Shown: in pieces, positions 9,076 through 19,237 of the stretch
How the letters are laid out: every line of letters starts with the position of its first letter
How positions within the stretch are numbered: position 1 is the stretch's first letter
DNA from: an uncultured Clostridia bacterium
GTDB taxonomy: Bacteria > Bacillota > Clostridia > Christensenellales > Borkfalkiaceae
Assembly: GCA_947626005.1 (NCBI GenBank)
Contig: CANQQM010000002.1
Location: 1 to 62,800, forward strand
Direction of reading: 5' to 3'
DNA: 62,800 bases
Made by a program: the position numbers and the translations under genes
Notes under the pieces: model-generated
Seen by the model: only the letters and a program-made list of their open reading frames with translations
Databases searched by the model: none
What the model was told of the DNA's origin: nothing

Positions 9076-10521
9076 TTATTCGCCCGCCGAGGGGTTGGGG
9101 TCGGCGGAGGGGTCGGGATTGACCGCGACCGTCACCGCGCCGTTTTCTTCCGCCTTCGCCGTGACGGGGAATCCGTTGATGGGATTGCCCCAATCGTCCT
9201 GCCCGATCTGCACTTCGAGCACCTTGACGTTGACCTTGTATTCGATGCCCGCCGAGACGAGGTTGCCCGAGACGAGCCCGATGCGGAAGTTTTCGTAGTT
9301 GTGTTCGCGAATCAAATCGCCGATCTCGACCGTCCCCGAGAGGGAGACTTTTTGAAGGGTCGCCTCGGCGGAGAGTTCCCCCGCGAGGAGGCCGTAGAGG
9401 CCGTCGGCCTGCCGCGTCGCCGATGCGATCGTGAGGACGACGTCCTTAAAGGTGACGTCTTTTATCGTCGCTTCCTTGAGGACCTTTCCGAAGATGCCGC
9501 CATAGACGCGTTCGGTGCTCTGCTGGGCGGCGATATTGGAGAGGGTGTGATTGTTTCCCTCGATCGTTCCCGAGAATTCCATCGCCGAGAAGTTCCAGAA
9601 GAGCTCGTCGAAGTCGAGGTCGGCCTCGATGCGGTAGCACCCGTTCGCCTGTGCGTTGGAGATGAGCTGCTGCGCCGTTGTAATGCGGAACCACGTCCCC
9701 TTCTCCCACGTCGTGTAGACGGCGACGGAGCGGTTTTCGACCGTGCCGTTTTCCAGATCGACTTTGCCGGGATGGACGACGGTCCCCGTGAGGGGCTGCG
9801 TCTTTTCGGGGTCGGAATAGGCGGCGAGGAAGGTCTCGTTTTCCCGTGCCGCGAAGTTGGTGCCGTAGTCCATCCGCCCCGTGGAGGTGTTCCATACGGG
9901 GAGGGCGATCTCCGAGGCGATCTGCGGGTTGAGCGACGTCACGCCGTACTCCTTCCATGCCGAGTTTTCCTCGGCGTAGAAGTGGTATTCGAAGTTGCTT
10001 GCCCATGCGGCGTGGAGGGTGAACTCGTAGTGGGTGCCCCCCTTCCCGTCCTCGACCGACTTTATGCCGTCGTCCTCGAGGCTTAAGCGGGAGGAATCGA
10101 AATCCCAGTAGCCGCTGTAGAGGTACGCCTGCGCCTTGCCCGTCGCGGAGCAGAGGTTGCCGTCCTCGTCGAGGGCGTTGCCCTCTTCGTCGGTGCGGGC
10201 GGTGCATTCGCGGTACCAGCCGATGAGGAAGCATCCGCTCTTCGAAACGGCCGTACGCGTCGCCTGCAGCTGGCCGCGGACCGCATCGCCCGGGCGGACG
10301 AGCTTTACCCCTTTCTCGACGGACGCGGTGGAATAGACGTCGACGAGGTCGACGCTCTCGAGGTTGGCAAACGCCCCGCCGTTCTTGTCGTAGACGACGC
10401 GCACGTCGTAGCCCTGTTCCCCGAGGAGCTCGTAAAGATCTGCCGACGCGCATGCGCCCAGCGCAAGCGTCCCGCCGAGGACGCCGATGAGCGCGATCAA
10501 GATTTTTGTTCGTTTCTTCAT
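9076..10521 (-). CDS. Surface lipoprotein with InlB/Flg_new-like repeat and GLUG-like beta-helix segment
   Basis: Lipobox 'LALGACAS'; 'VVYDKNGGAF...GCFLIGWYRE'; 'FSGTIEGNNHTLSNIA...YGGIFGKV..ATIKDVTFKDV'. Confidence 0.7.
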   Translation of the reverse strand: MKKRTKILIALIGVLGGTLALGACASADLYELLGEQGYDVRVVYDKNGGAFANLESVDLVDVYSTASVEKGVKLVRPGDAVRGQLQATRTAVSKSGCFLIGWYRECTARTDEEGNALDEDGNLCSATGKAQAYLYSGYWDFDSSRLSLEDDGIKSVEDGKGGTHYEFTLHAAWASNFEYHFYAEENSAWKEYGVTSLNPQIASEIALPVWNTSTGRMDYGTNFAARENETFLAAYSDPEKTQPLTGTVVHPGKVDLENGTVENRSVAVYTTWEKGTWFRITTAQQLISNAQANGCYRIEADLDFDELFWNFSAMEFSGTIEGNNHTLSNIAAQQSTERVYGGIFGKVLKEATIKDVTFKDVVLTIASATRQADGLYGLLAGELSAEATLQKVSLSGTVEIGDLIREHNYENFRIGLVSGNLVSAGIEYKVNVKVLEVQIGQDDWGNPINGFPVTAKAEENGAVTVAVNPDPSADPNPSAGE

Positions 10522-10536
10522 TTCCAAGCTCCGAAT

Positions 10537-13500
10537 TTATTCCTTGGTTTCCGAGGATCCGTTTTCCGCCGATTCGGGAGTTTCCTCCGTCGCTTCGGTA
10601 GGTTCTTCCGTCGTCTCGGGGGTTTCTTCCGTCGTCTCGGGGGTTTCCTCCGTCGTTTCGGGAGTTTCCTCCGTTGCCTCGGTGGGTTCCTCTGCCGATT
10701 CGGTGGATTCCTCCGCCGATTCGGGGGTTTCACCCTCGGCGGCGGCCGTCTCCTCTTCGACGGATCCCCCTTCTGCGGGTTCCCCTTCTTCGGGTCCGCC
10801 GTTCTTCTTGCGGAGGATGAGGCAGACGCCGACTGCGATGAGCGCCAATCCGAACACGCCCGCAAGCACGGAGAGTGCGATGATGAGTGCGCGGTCGCCC
10901 TTCGGCTGCTCTTCGCCGGGGTTCTCTTCGCCGGGGTTCTCGTTGCCCTTGATGTATTCGAGGGTGTGTTCCGCCGCCGTCAGCTTCTCGTAGTTGGTGA
11001 CGAGGGACTGCTGGGCGGTCGAGAGACTGTCGTACATCCTGCGGGCCTCGACGATGAGCGGTTCGTCGGCAAGCGACACGCTTGCGGGGATCCTGTCGAT
11101 CGCGGCGATCGTGTCGAGCGTCGCCTGTTCGGGCGCAAGAGCGCCGTCGATGACGAGGGAGAAGTACTTCCCGTAGACGAAGGAGTTATACCCCGTTCCG
11201 TTGGAGGGACGCACCATCGTGTAGTCCCCCGCGTTGAAGCCGATATAGTCGCCGAAGGTCGCCCCATAGAGGTACATGGTGGGCGAAAGGTTCCAGATGT
11301 GGTAGGAATACAGCCCGAGGCCGTAAATTTCGTCGCCGTCCGTCGTCGTACCGATGAGCCCCTCGATGGGAATGCTCGAATACAGTCTCCCGTCCGCGCC
11401 CTCGCGGATATAGGTGGTATAGCTCGAGTAGACCGTGCTGTACGCCTCTTCGAGGATGGGCGCCGCAAGGCTCTTGAAGGTCACGAGGGAGAGCCTCTCG
11501 CACCCGAAGAAGGCCTTATCGCCGATCGAGAGAAGGGAGAGCGGCAATTCGACGGAGACGAGACGGGCGTTTTCGAAAGCGCGGTCGGAAATGCGCACCG
11601 TTCCTTCGGGGACGGAGAAGTTGCGCGCCGTCGCCGCGGCGGGATAGGTGACGAGCTCCAGCCCGTACGCTTCGCCCTCTTCGGAATCCTTGAGGGTCCC
11701 GTTGGGCACCTTGCGGTAGAGCACGCCTCCCTTCACGACGAGCTTGTCGTTGATGGCGAAATCGTACACCGTCTGCGTGTCGACGACGACGCCGTTGAAG
11801 AGGACGTCCTCCTCCGCGGTGAAGAGCGGAAGCGGGCAGCCCGCGAAGGGATTGTTCCCGATCTCGGTGAGGCATTCGGGCAGGGTGACGGAGGAAATTT
11901 CCGTCCCCATGAAGGCATTGGAGCCGAGCGCGGTGAGCGAAGTGAAGTCGTATGCGCCGCCGAGCGCGGTGTTCGCAAAGGCGAAGCTTCCGATCGTTTT
12001 CGCCGCCGCAAGTCCCTCTGCCGTCGCAAGCGCCGAGCAGCCGATGAAGGCCTGTTCGCCGATGGAGACGCCCTCCTTGAAGGTGACGGAGGTGAGCGTA
12101 GTGACCGTGCCGAAGGCGCCGCTGCCGACGGTATCGACCGCCGAGAGGTCGACGGAGGTGAGTGCGGTCTGCGCGAAGGCGTTCTCCCCGACCGTTGCCG
12201 CGCCGCCGAGGTCTGCCGCCGTGAGGGCGGAGCAGTTCGCAAACGCGCTGCTGCCGATGGAGACGATCGCCTCGCCGAAGGTGACGGAGGCAAGTTCGCG
12301 GCAATTGGCGAATGCGCCGCTGCCAAGCTCTGTGAGCGCCGTCAGCGTCGCTTGGGTGAGGACGGGCGCCTGTGTGGATTCGAGGTAGCCGACGATCTCG
12401 GGGTTGCCGTCGTCGTCGAGTTCGGGCATGCCGTCCTCGAGGAGGACGACGCTCATGAGCGCCCCCGTGAAGGCGTTGCTTCCGATGACTTTGACGCCCG
12501 AGAGGTCGATCTCGGCAAGGCTCTCGTCGTTGTAGAAGGCGCCGCTTCCGATGGACGCGCCCGCGCCGAGGGTGACGGAGGCAAGGTGCACGGCCTCCGC
12601 AAAGGCATAGTCGCCGATCGTCGCGTTTTCGCCGACGGAAAGCGTTTCGAGGGCGGAGTTGGAGCTCGTGAAGAGGATCATCGCCTGTTCGACGGAATCG
12701 CCGAAGTTGACGTTTTCGATGTCGTAGTAGCCGATCTCCTCCGACGAGAAGGCGTATCTTCCGATCGTCGCGTTATTTCCGATCGTGACCGAGCGCAGCG
12801 CGTTGCAATCGGCAAAGGCATAGTCCCCCACCGTCACGCCGTCGCCGAGTGAAAGTTCTGTGATAAGGGTGCCCGTGAAGGCGTAATTGCCGATCGTCTG
12901 CGCCGAAAGTTCGGGAACGGCGCGGAGAGAAGTATAGGCGAAGGCATAGACGCCGACTTCGGTGAGAGGCGCAAAAGCGACGCTCTCAAGCGAACTGCAT
13001 CCGTCGAAGGCGTGGTCGCCGACCGACGTGACGCCCTCCGCCGTCACCGTTTTCACGTTGAGGTTGCCCGAGAAGGCGTTCTCCCCGATGCGGGTGACCG
13101 TCGCGGGAAGAGTGACCGCCGTGTCCGAAGCCGTCCCGGGGGCGACGAGAAGGAGCTCCGTCCCCTGTGCGCCGAGGAGGTATTTCCCGTTCTCGGAGGA
13201 CTTGAACTGCGCATTCTCGTCGGAGATGTCGAAGCGTTCGACCTTCGTCCCGCGGAACACGCCCGCGCCGATCGACGAAACGTCTGCGCCGAGGCGGACC
13301 GTCCGAAGTTCGGAGCACCCGTCGAACACGCCGTCGGGAATGACGTCCGCGTTCAGAGAGACGGAGGAGAGGCGGCTGCAGCCCGCAAAGGCGCGTTCGC
13401 CGAGCTTGACCTTTTCCGCACGGATGTTGAGGCGGAAGAGGAGGGTGTTTTCGAACGCCGACACGCCGATGGACTGCGCGGAGGCGGGAAGATTGAGTTC

Positions 13501-16500
13501 GGTGATCGTCGTATTCTTGAAGGCGCGGTTGCCGATCGCGATGACCGAGCTGAGGTCGACGCGCTCAAGCGGGGCGGCGTCGTAACGGACGACCTCGCCG
13601 CTCACCGTTTCGGGGCCGTAGAAGGCGTCCTGATTGATGAATTTGACATGCTCGAGCCCTTCGACTTCGCGGAGGGAGGTACACCCGTAGAAGGCGCCCT
13701 GTGCGATCTTGACGCAGGTCGAGGGGATGACCACCCTCTCGAGGGAGGTGAGCCCCGCAAACGCGTACGCGCCGATGAGTTCGATCCCTTCGGGAATGAC
13801 GACTTCGGTGATCGTGTCCTCCCCGATGTACCAAGGCTTGGTGTGGGAAGGATCCTCCTCGGAGATCTCGTCCTCTGCCGTCTTGGGGATATATCTGTAC
13901 CCCGAGAAGGCGTACTGGGAGAGCTGGGTGAGGCCGAGGTCGGCGGGGATCTCCACCTTGCCGCCGTTCCCGCGGTAGGCCGTAAGATAGGGGCCGTTCC
14001 GCTCGTAGGGATTCTTGACGGTGACGATGATGGAATCGCCGTAGAGGGTGCTCTGTCCGTTGACGTAGACGTTGATGGAGACGGAGGTCACGCCCTCGGC
14101 GACCGCCGTGATCGTGCCGTTGGAGTCCACCGTGGCGATCGACGGGTCGCTGCTCGTGAAGGAGACGACGGAATCGTCGGAGAAGGTGCGGAGCATGTAC
14201 TCGACGGTGACCGCCTCGGACGGGAACATCGAGAGCGCGCGTGCGCCGCTCTGCGAGAAGGTCGTTCTGCTCCCCGTCGTGCCGATCTCACGGTCGGCGG
14301 TGGCAAGGCGGTAGAAGGCCTTTTCCGTCCGATACCCCGTCACACGGAAGGCGTCGACGGTGGGCGGATCGTAGTAGGCGTACCCTTCGTCCCCCTCGGA
14401 GAGTACGGTGACGCGAAGGCTCGTGAGGGGCTGGGAGGTCTCCGTTCTGCCGAAGGCATAGACGTCGATCGTCGCCTCGCCCGAACCCGTTGCGAGCACT
14501 CTGCCGTTGACGATGCGGATGACGTCCGTGCCGCCGCCGCGCACCGCATATTCAAGCGTTTCGCGCCATTCGGTGCCGGGGTAGAGGGTGGGCTCGAGGA
14601 AGTAGGTCTCGTTGGGGCTGAGCGTAATTTCTTCGGTGTCGAAGTAGGCGTAGCGCACGCTGTCGGGGATACGGATCTCGAACGTTCCCGAGTTCATCGC
14701 GTAGTCGTACACCTGAATGCAGAAGGTATCGGGGTTGTAGGTGCCGCGGAGAAGGTCGACGTAGTCGGTGAGTTCGAAGGTGACCTCCGTCGTCGAATTA
14801 TACTCCGAATAGATGGGCGTAAGACGGGAGCTGAACTGGTCGAAGAGGATCCCCTCCTGCCCGTCCGAGGTGACGCCCTCGTACACTCTTCCCGCGACGG
14901 CGCCCATCGCATAGTGGTTGTCGTAGACGCTCGCGCGCGCAAACAATCTGTTTTTGTGGGTGTCCTTGTCGTACTCGGTGTAGAACTCGCACCCCGTGAC
15001 GACGGGAGACTGGAAGTCGGTGACGAACGGGAATTCAAAGACGTTCCGCTTGTTGGTCCCGACGCCGTCGCCGTAGTCGAGGAAGCCCTCGGCGCGGAAG
15101 ATGTACTTCGAATTGTTCCTCAAATCGTAGTCGGCGACGTGGAAGTCGACGTCGATCGAGGAAGGATAGATGGTCGAACCGCTCGAATAGGACTTGCGCT
15201 GGTTGAGTTCGTCCTTCTGCCAGATGACCTCCCCCGTCGCCGCGTCGGTGATCGTCATGTGCACCCGCTTGGCGGCGCGGAGCATGCCCGCGTAGATCCC
15301 ATAGATGTAGTTGACGCCGCCCGTCTCCCCTTCTTGGTTGGTGAGGGCGATGTACTTCTTGTCGGCGGAGATCTGCGTCGTCGAAGGATCCTGCACGAAG
15401 TAGTAGGAGCCGAGGTAGGAAATGTAGTCGTTGTAGAGGCCGCCGACGGGCGTCGTCGCATAGGCGTCGGGCAGCGTCTTCTTGTCGACGTCGAGGGAGG
15501 CGTCGTGATCGTCCTTATCCGTTTCGAAATACTCGAGGTCGAAAAGGGGCGCTTCCGTCCAGTCGCCGAAGAAGCCGAGATAGGGAACGCTGAGGGAGAT
15601 CTCCGTCCCCGCCGTGGGGGTCAGGGTGATATAGCCCTCGATATACATGCCGTTTTCGAAGATGAGTTCGTCGTTCCCCGCCTCGTCCTTCTTGCCGTTG
15701 AGACGGTTGAGGTATTCCTTGTCCGATTCGCCGAGGCGGATGGTGAGGGTGACGGTCGCCGCGCCCCCTTTCGGGACGGTGACGACGGTCCCTTCCGCCG
15801 AACCCCCTTCGACTTTGTTGACTTCGACCGTCGCGCCCTCGAGTTTGTACCCTTCCTGCGTGACCGTCATGTCGCCGCGCACGGTGAGCGTCTCGCTGAC
15901 GCCCTCCGTCATCACGATTGCACCGACGTTATAGGAGAGCGCGTCGCCGAAGGCGTTGTTGATCTTGAACTTCATCTCGTAGACACCCGTCTTTTCGGGG
16001 TCGTCGCCGAGTTCGATCTTCGCCTTGTTGATCTCGGTGTCCGTGAACCGCTGCGAGTAGAGGTCCTCGTCGTTGCGGGCGAAGGTGGAAATATACGCGG
16101 GGGTCGTCGTCGCCTTGGTGAGGTTGGCAAGCCCCGCCCCTTGCTTTCGGACGGCGTAGGGAAGTCCGTTGACGTTGTGCGCGACGTCCGCCGTCGACAT
16201 CATGAGCTCATTGACGATGGCGTTGATCTCGGGGCCCGTCATCGGTCCGAAGTGATCCTTCACGTACTGGCGGACAAGCGCCGTGACGCCCGCCTGGTTG
16301 GGCGACGCCATCGAAGTTCCCGAGAGACGGTCGTACGCCTGACCGGGGACGGCCGAGAGGATATCGCCGCCGTGCGCCGTGATCTCGGGTTTGATGCGGA
16401 GATCGGGCGTGGGCCCCCACGAGGAGAAGTTGGACATGAAGGGACCGGCGGTCTGGGTGCGGCTGATGCGGATGGTGCCGTGGTCGGCGTTCTTGAGAAT

Positions 16501-18165
16501 TTCGCCGTTGTCCTTGGAAATCGAGCAGACGGGGATATCCGCGCCGCCCACCGTCATCGAGATATCGCCCGAGACGTTGTTGAAGATGATGACGCCCGCA
16601 GCCCCTTGGCTCTGGGCGATACGCGCCTTGTCCTCGAAGGTGTTCGAACCTCTGCTGACGAGGGCGATCTTGCCCTTCACGTCGACGTTCATATAGTCGG
16701 CGGAACGGCCGATGCCGTGGACGTACTGGAATTCGAATTCCTTCTCCTGAAGTTCGGGAGGAAGGATCTCGTTGACAAAGTTCTTGGGCTCGGAGGAGGC
16801 ATTGGACGCCTCGGTGAAGTAGATGATCGTCTCCCCGAATTTGAGGTACGGGGTCTTGACGCCGCTGATGGAGGCGACGGAGAGCGCCGCGCTGTACGTC
16901 GAGGGAGAGCCGACCGTCGCCGAGTCGGGGTTGGTCGTAAGCCCGAGGTTGCCGTTCTTCTCCGACCCGAAGGTGGAGTTGTAGTCGTTGGAGGCGGCGC
17001 AGACGAGGCTTATGCCCGCCTTCTCGATGCGGTCGTACACGACGGCAAGCCGCTCGTCCGATTCCTCACTGAAGCCCGCGGCGCTGCCGAGGGACATGTT
17101 GATGACGTCGACGCCGAGCGTGACGCAGTCCTCGAGCGCGGCGATGAGCCACGACTGGCGGGCCCCCTGCTGGAGGTCGGAGAACACCTTCATCGAGGCA
17201 AGCTGCGCGTTGGGCGCAACGCCCGTGATCTCGTCGTCGAGCCCGACGATGACGCCCGAGACGTGGGTGCCGTGTTCGCTCTCGAGGGGATAGACGTCGA
17301 CGTCCTTATCGGCGTAGTCGTAGGCGTAAGGGACCTTGGGGCTGCGGTACACCGCCGCCGCCGTGAGACGGCTCGTCGTATCCGCCGCTTTAAGGGAAGA
17401 AATTTTTCCCGCGAGATTGTCCCTCGTAATGACCTCCGTCCCGTGGAACTTATCGGGATTGAAGGCGCTGTGCGTATAGTCGAGGCCGGTGTCGAGCACG
17501 GCGATGACCGTCCCCGATCCGTCGTACTCGGAATCGTTGTTGAAGATCCCCGTCCCGTGGACGTTGACCTTGTTCTCGACGACCTGCGTCTCGCAAGGGG
17601 CGTACTCTTCGCTGATGTACGCCGTCGCGTTCGTTCCAGAGAGGGAGGAAAGGAGCTTCGAATAGTCGCGTGCCTTGACGACGACTTCGAAGCCGCCGAT
17701 CAAATTCTCGTATTCGCTGCCGAGGGTGAATTTGACGCCCGAGCTTCTTAAAGCGCGCTCCGCGGAGGCATTGGCGCGTTCGATGCGGGCGGAGACTTCC
17801 TGCCCCGCACCCGAAACAAGGTAATCGTTAAGCTCCGTGTAGCGGGAAACGCCGCTCTTTTGCGCGTCGAAGGCGCCGACGAGCGATTCGTCCGTCGATT
17901 CGACGATGACGGAGATCTCCCGCTCCCCGTCCATTCCCTCGGGGAGCTCCTTTACGACGGCGCTGTCGAAGGACTGCGCAAGTTGGGGATTTTCCACCTT
18001 GCCCTTGTACTCGGAGACGGTCGCCGTATCTGCGGGTTCCTTTTCCGCCTCGACGGGCGCCTTCCGCCAAACGGGCAGAAGCTGCGAAGCGAAGAGCGTT
18101 CCCCCGATCAAAAGCACGGAGGCCCCCAAGAAGATCTTTTTCGTTTTCTTTGCGGATTTTGTCAT
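10537..18165 (-). CDS. Giant (2542 aa) membrane-anchored S8 subtilisin-like protease with PA insert, Ig-like (BIG2) and BspA LRR_5 domains, C-terminal TM and E/T-rich tail
   Basis: Catalytic Asp (VIAVLDTGLDYTH), His (EHGTHVSGVI), Ser (LSGTSMASPNQAG); PA-like 'KGKIALVSRGSNTFEDKARIAQSQGAAGVIIFNN'; many LRR_5 repeats; C-terminal 'ALIIALSVLAGVFGLALIAVGVCLILRKK'. Confidence 0.9.
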   Translation of the reverse strand: MTKSAKKTKKIFLGASVLLIGGTLFASQLLPVWRKAPVEAEKEPADTATVSEYKGKVENPQLAQSFDSAVVKELPEGMDGEREISVIVESTDESLVGAFDAQKSGVSRYTELNDYLVSGAGQEVSARIERANASAERALRSSGVKFTLGSEYENLIGGFEVVVKARDYSKLLSSLSGTNATAYISEEYAPCETQVVENKVNVHGTGIFNNDSEYDGSGTVIAVLDTGLDYTHSAFNPDKFHGTEVITRDNLAGKISSLKAADTTSRLTAAAVYRSPKVPYAYDYADKDVDVYPLESEHGTHVSGVIVGLDDEITGVAPNAQLASMKVFSDLQQGARQSWLIAALEDCVTLGVDVINMSLGSAAGFSEESDERLAVVYDRIEKAGISLVCAASNDYNSTFGSEKNGNLGLTTNPDSATVGSPSTYSAALSVASISGVKTPYLKFGETIIYFTEASNASSEPKNFVNEILPPELQEKEFEFQYVHGIGRSADYMNVDVKGKIALVSRGSNTFEDKARIAQSQGAAGVIIFNNVSGDISMTVGGADIPVCSISKDNGEILKNADHGTIRISRTQTAGPFMSNFSSWGPTPDLRIKPEITAHGGDILSAVPGQAYDRLSGTSMASPNQAGVTALVRQYVKDHFGPMTGPEINAIVNELMMSTADVAHNVNGLPYAVRKQGAGLANLTKATTTPAYISTFARNDEDLYSQRFTDTEINKAKIELGDDPEKTGVYEMKFKINNAFGDALSYNVGAIVMTEGVSETLTVRGDMTVTQEGYKLEGATVEVNKVEGGSAEGTVVTVPKGGAATVTLTIRLGESDKEYLNRLNGKKDEAGNDELIFENGMYIEGYITLTPTAGTEISLSVPYLGFFGDWTEAPLFDLEYFETDKDDHDASLDVDKKTLPDAYATTPVGGLYNDYISYLGSYYFVQDPSTTQISADKKYIALTNQEGETGGVNYIYGIYAGMLRAAKRVHMTITDAATGEVIWQKDELNQRKSYSSGSTIYPSSIDVDFHVADYDLRNNSKYIFRAEGFLDYGDGVGTNKRNVFEFPFVTDFQSPVVTGCEFYTEYDKDTHKNRLFARASVYDNHYAMGAVAGRVYEGVTSDGQEGILFDQFSSRLTPIYSEYNSTTEVTFELTDYVDLLRGTYNPDTFCIQVYDYAMNSGTFEIRIPDSVRYAYFDTEEITLSPNETYFLEPTLYPGTEWRETLEYAVRGGGTDVIRIVNGRVLATGSGEATIDVYAFGRTETSQPLTSLRVTVLSEGDEGYAYYDPPTVDAFRVTGYRTEKAFYRLATADREIGTTGSRTTFSQSGARALSMFPSEAVTVEYMLRTFSDDSVVSFTSSDPSIATVDSNGTITAVAEGVTSVSINVYVNGQSTLYGDSIIVTVKNPYERNGPYLTAYRGNGGKVEIPADLGLTQLSQYAFSGYRYIPKTAEDEISEEDPSHTKPWYIGEDTITEVVIPEGIELIGAYAFAGLTSLERVVIPSTCVKIAQGAFYGCTSLREVEGLEHVKFINQDAFYGPETVSGEVVRYDAAPLERVDLSSVIAIGNRAFKNTTITELNLPASAQSIGVSAFENTLLFRLNIRAEKVKLGERAFAGCSRLSSVSLNADVIPDGVFDGCSELRTVRLGADVSSIGAGVFRGTKVERFDISDENAQFKSSENGKYLLGAQGTELLLVAPGTASDTAVTLPATVTRIGENAFSGNLNVKTVTAEGVTSVGDHAFDGCSSLESVAFAPLTEVGVYAFAYTSLRAVPELSAQTIGNYAFTGTLITELSLGDGVTVGDYAFADCNALRSVTIGNNATIGRYAFSSEEIGYYDIENVNFGDSVEQAMILFTSSNSALETLSVGENATIGDYAFAEAVHLASVTLGAGASIGSGAFYNDESLAEIDLSGVKVIGSNAFTGALMSVVLLEDGMPELDDDGNPEIVGYLESTQAPVLTQATLTALTELGSGAFANCRELASVTFGEAIVSIGSSAFANCSALTAADLGGAATVGENAFAQTALTSVDLSAVDTVGSGAFGTVTTLTSVTFKEGVSIGEQAFIGCSALATAEGLAAAKTIGSFAFANTALGGAYDFTSLTALGSNAFMGTEISSVTLPECLTEIGNNPFAGCPLPLFTAEEDVLFNGVVVDTQTVYDFAINDKLVVKGGVLYRKVPNGTLKDSEEGEAYGLELVTYPAAATARNFSVPEGTVRISDRAFENARLVSVELPLSLLSIGDKAFFGCERLSLVTFKSLAAPILEEAYSTVYSSYTTYIREGADGRLYSSIPIEGLIGTTTDGDEIYGLGLYSYHIWNLSPTMYLYGATFGDYIGFNAGDYTMVRPSNGTGYNSFVYGKYFSLVIDGALAPEQATLDTIAAIDRIPASVSLADEPLIVEARRMYDSLSTAQQSLVTNYEKLTAAEHTLEYIKGNENPGEENPGEEQPKGDRALIIALSVLAGVFGLALIAVGVCLILRKKNGGPEEGEPAEGGSVEEETAAAEGETPESAEESTESAEEPTEATEETPETTEETPETTEETPETTEEPTEATEETPESAENGSSETKE

Positions 18166-18294
18166 GTCTTTCCTTCCCGATCGGTATTGCGTCCGAACCT
18201 TCGGACGCCTGATTTTTCCCGTGGACGATGCGCGGCGCATTCGCGTGCGCGCGATATAGTAGCATACGCGCCCACACTAATTTATGGTGCGAAA

Positions 18295-18324
18295 ATTATA
18301 CCACGGGGATGCGTTTTCCGTCAA
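18295..18324 (-). promoter_or_regulatory. Predicted sigma-A promoter for subtilase/opp locus
   Basis: TTGACG-18 bp-TATAAT on minus strand. Confidence 0.6.
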
Positions 18325-18678
18325 GCAAAATCCGAGCCGATTTGCTTTTCGCCGATTTTGTCCCTTATTCACAATTTACGCTATTTTCCGCTCACTTTTT
18401 CCCACCTTTCGGCGGATTTTCGGTCGGTTTTTTCGCGTTTTTCAACATTCCCCGACCCCCCTTCCCCCCTCCCGAGAACTATTCGTTTTGCCTATACCTC
18501 CTATAAGTTTTGCTTATACTTGCATAAAAACCGCCTTTTGAAATGAATAAATACATTTTATCTCCTCCTTTCGGCGCAACTTGTTCGGGGCGGGAAGGGC
18601 GTTTGCGGGGACGGGCGCTTCTCCGCCCTCCTTCATTGCCGCCGCGGGGGAAATTCATAATCGGCGCTTATGGAAAAA

Positions 18679-18696
18679 ATACGCCGATCGGCGTAT
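18679..18696. promoter_or_regulatory. 18-bp perfect palindrome upstream of mazF-like gene (operator candidate)
   Basis: ATACGCCGATCGGCGTAT. Confidence 0.4.
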
Positions 18697-18795
18697 AAAT
18701 TCACGAAAAACCGTCAACTATTTTTGTGCGGTGAGCAAAGATCCGCCCCGCTACATACGATGATAGCGGAGCAGCTCACGAAGGAGAACACGACG

Positions 18796-19155
18796 ATGAC
18801 GGTCAAGCGCGGCGAACTTTACTATGCCGATCTGAGCCCCGTGGTCGGGAGCGAACAGGGCGGCGTGCGCCCCGTGCTCGTCGTACAGAACGACACGGGG
18901 AACAAGTACTCCCCCACCGTGATCGCCGCCGCCGTGACGAGCAAGATCCACAAGGCGCGGCTGCCGACGCACATCGAACTTCCGCAGGCGTTCGGCCTGC
19001 AAAAGGATTCCGTCATACTTCTCGAACAGATCCGCACCATCGACAAACGGCGGCTCTTGGCGCGCATCGGCGAGCTTCCGCCCGCCACGATGTCCCGCGT
19101 CAACAAGGCGATCCTCATAAGCCTCGGCTTCGAGGACTCGCGGGAACACGGCTGA
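18796..19155 (+). CDS. MazF/PemK-family (EndoA-like) toxin mRNA interferase
   Basis: [33 protein letters not shown]...[28 protein letters not shown]. Confidence 0.92.
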   Translation: MTVKRGELYYADLSPVVGSEQGGVRPVLVVQNDTGNKYSPTVIAAAVTSKIHKARLPTHIELPQAFGLQKDSVILLEQIRTIDKRRLLARIGELPPATMSRVNKAILISLGFEDSREHG

Positions 19156-19160
19156 AAAGA

Positions 19161-19230
19161 GCGCCCGCCGCGGACTTCCGCGGCGGGCGCATGAAAAACC
19201 TGCCCCTCGGTTTTCGGGGGGCAGGTATAT
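19161..19230. terminator. Back-to-back terminators between convergent mazF-like gene and pnp
   Basis: GCGCCCGCCGCGG-ACTT-CCGCGGCGGGCGC followed by CCTGCCCC...GGGGGCAGG with flanking A/T runs. Confidence 0.7.
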
Positions 19231-19237
19231 TTTTTTG

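Noticed and set aside
6420-9122. 900-codon open frame on the + strand opposite oppA
   Set aside because: Antisense shadow ORF; OppA on the minus strand is unambiguous.
13012-17751. 1579-codon open frame on the + strand opposite the subtilase
   Set aside because: Antisense shadow ORF: the sense gene avoids TTA/CTA/TCA codons because of GC-biased codon usage. Its translation is an Arg/Asp/Val-rich pseudo-protein without motifs, while the opposite strand has clear catalytic motifs.
18581-18763. 60-aa ORF upstream of the MazF-like gene as a possible antitoxin
   Set aside because: No RBS, no AbrB/RHH-like features, and a composition typical of a chance ORF.
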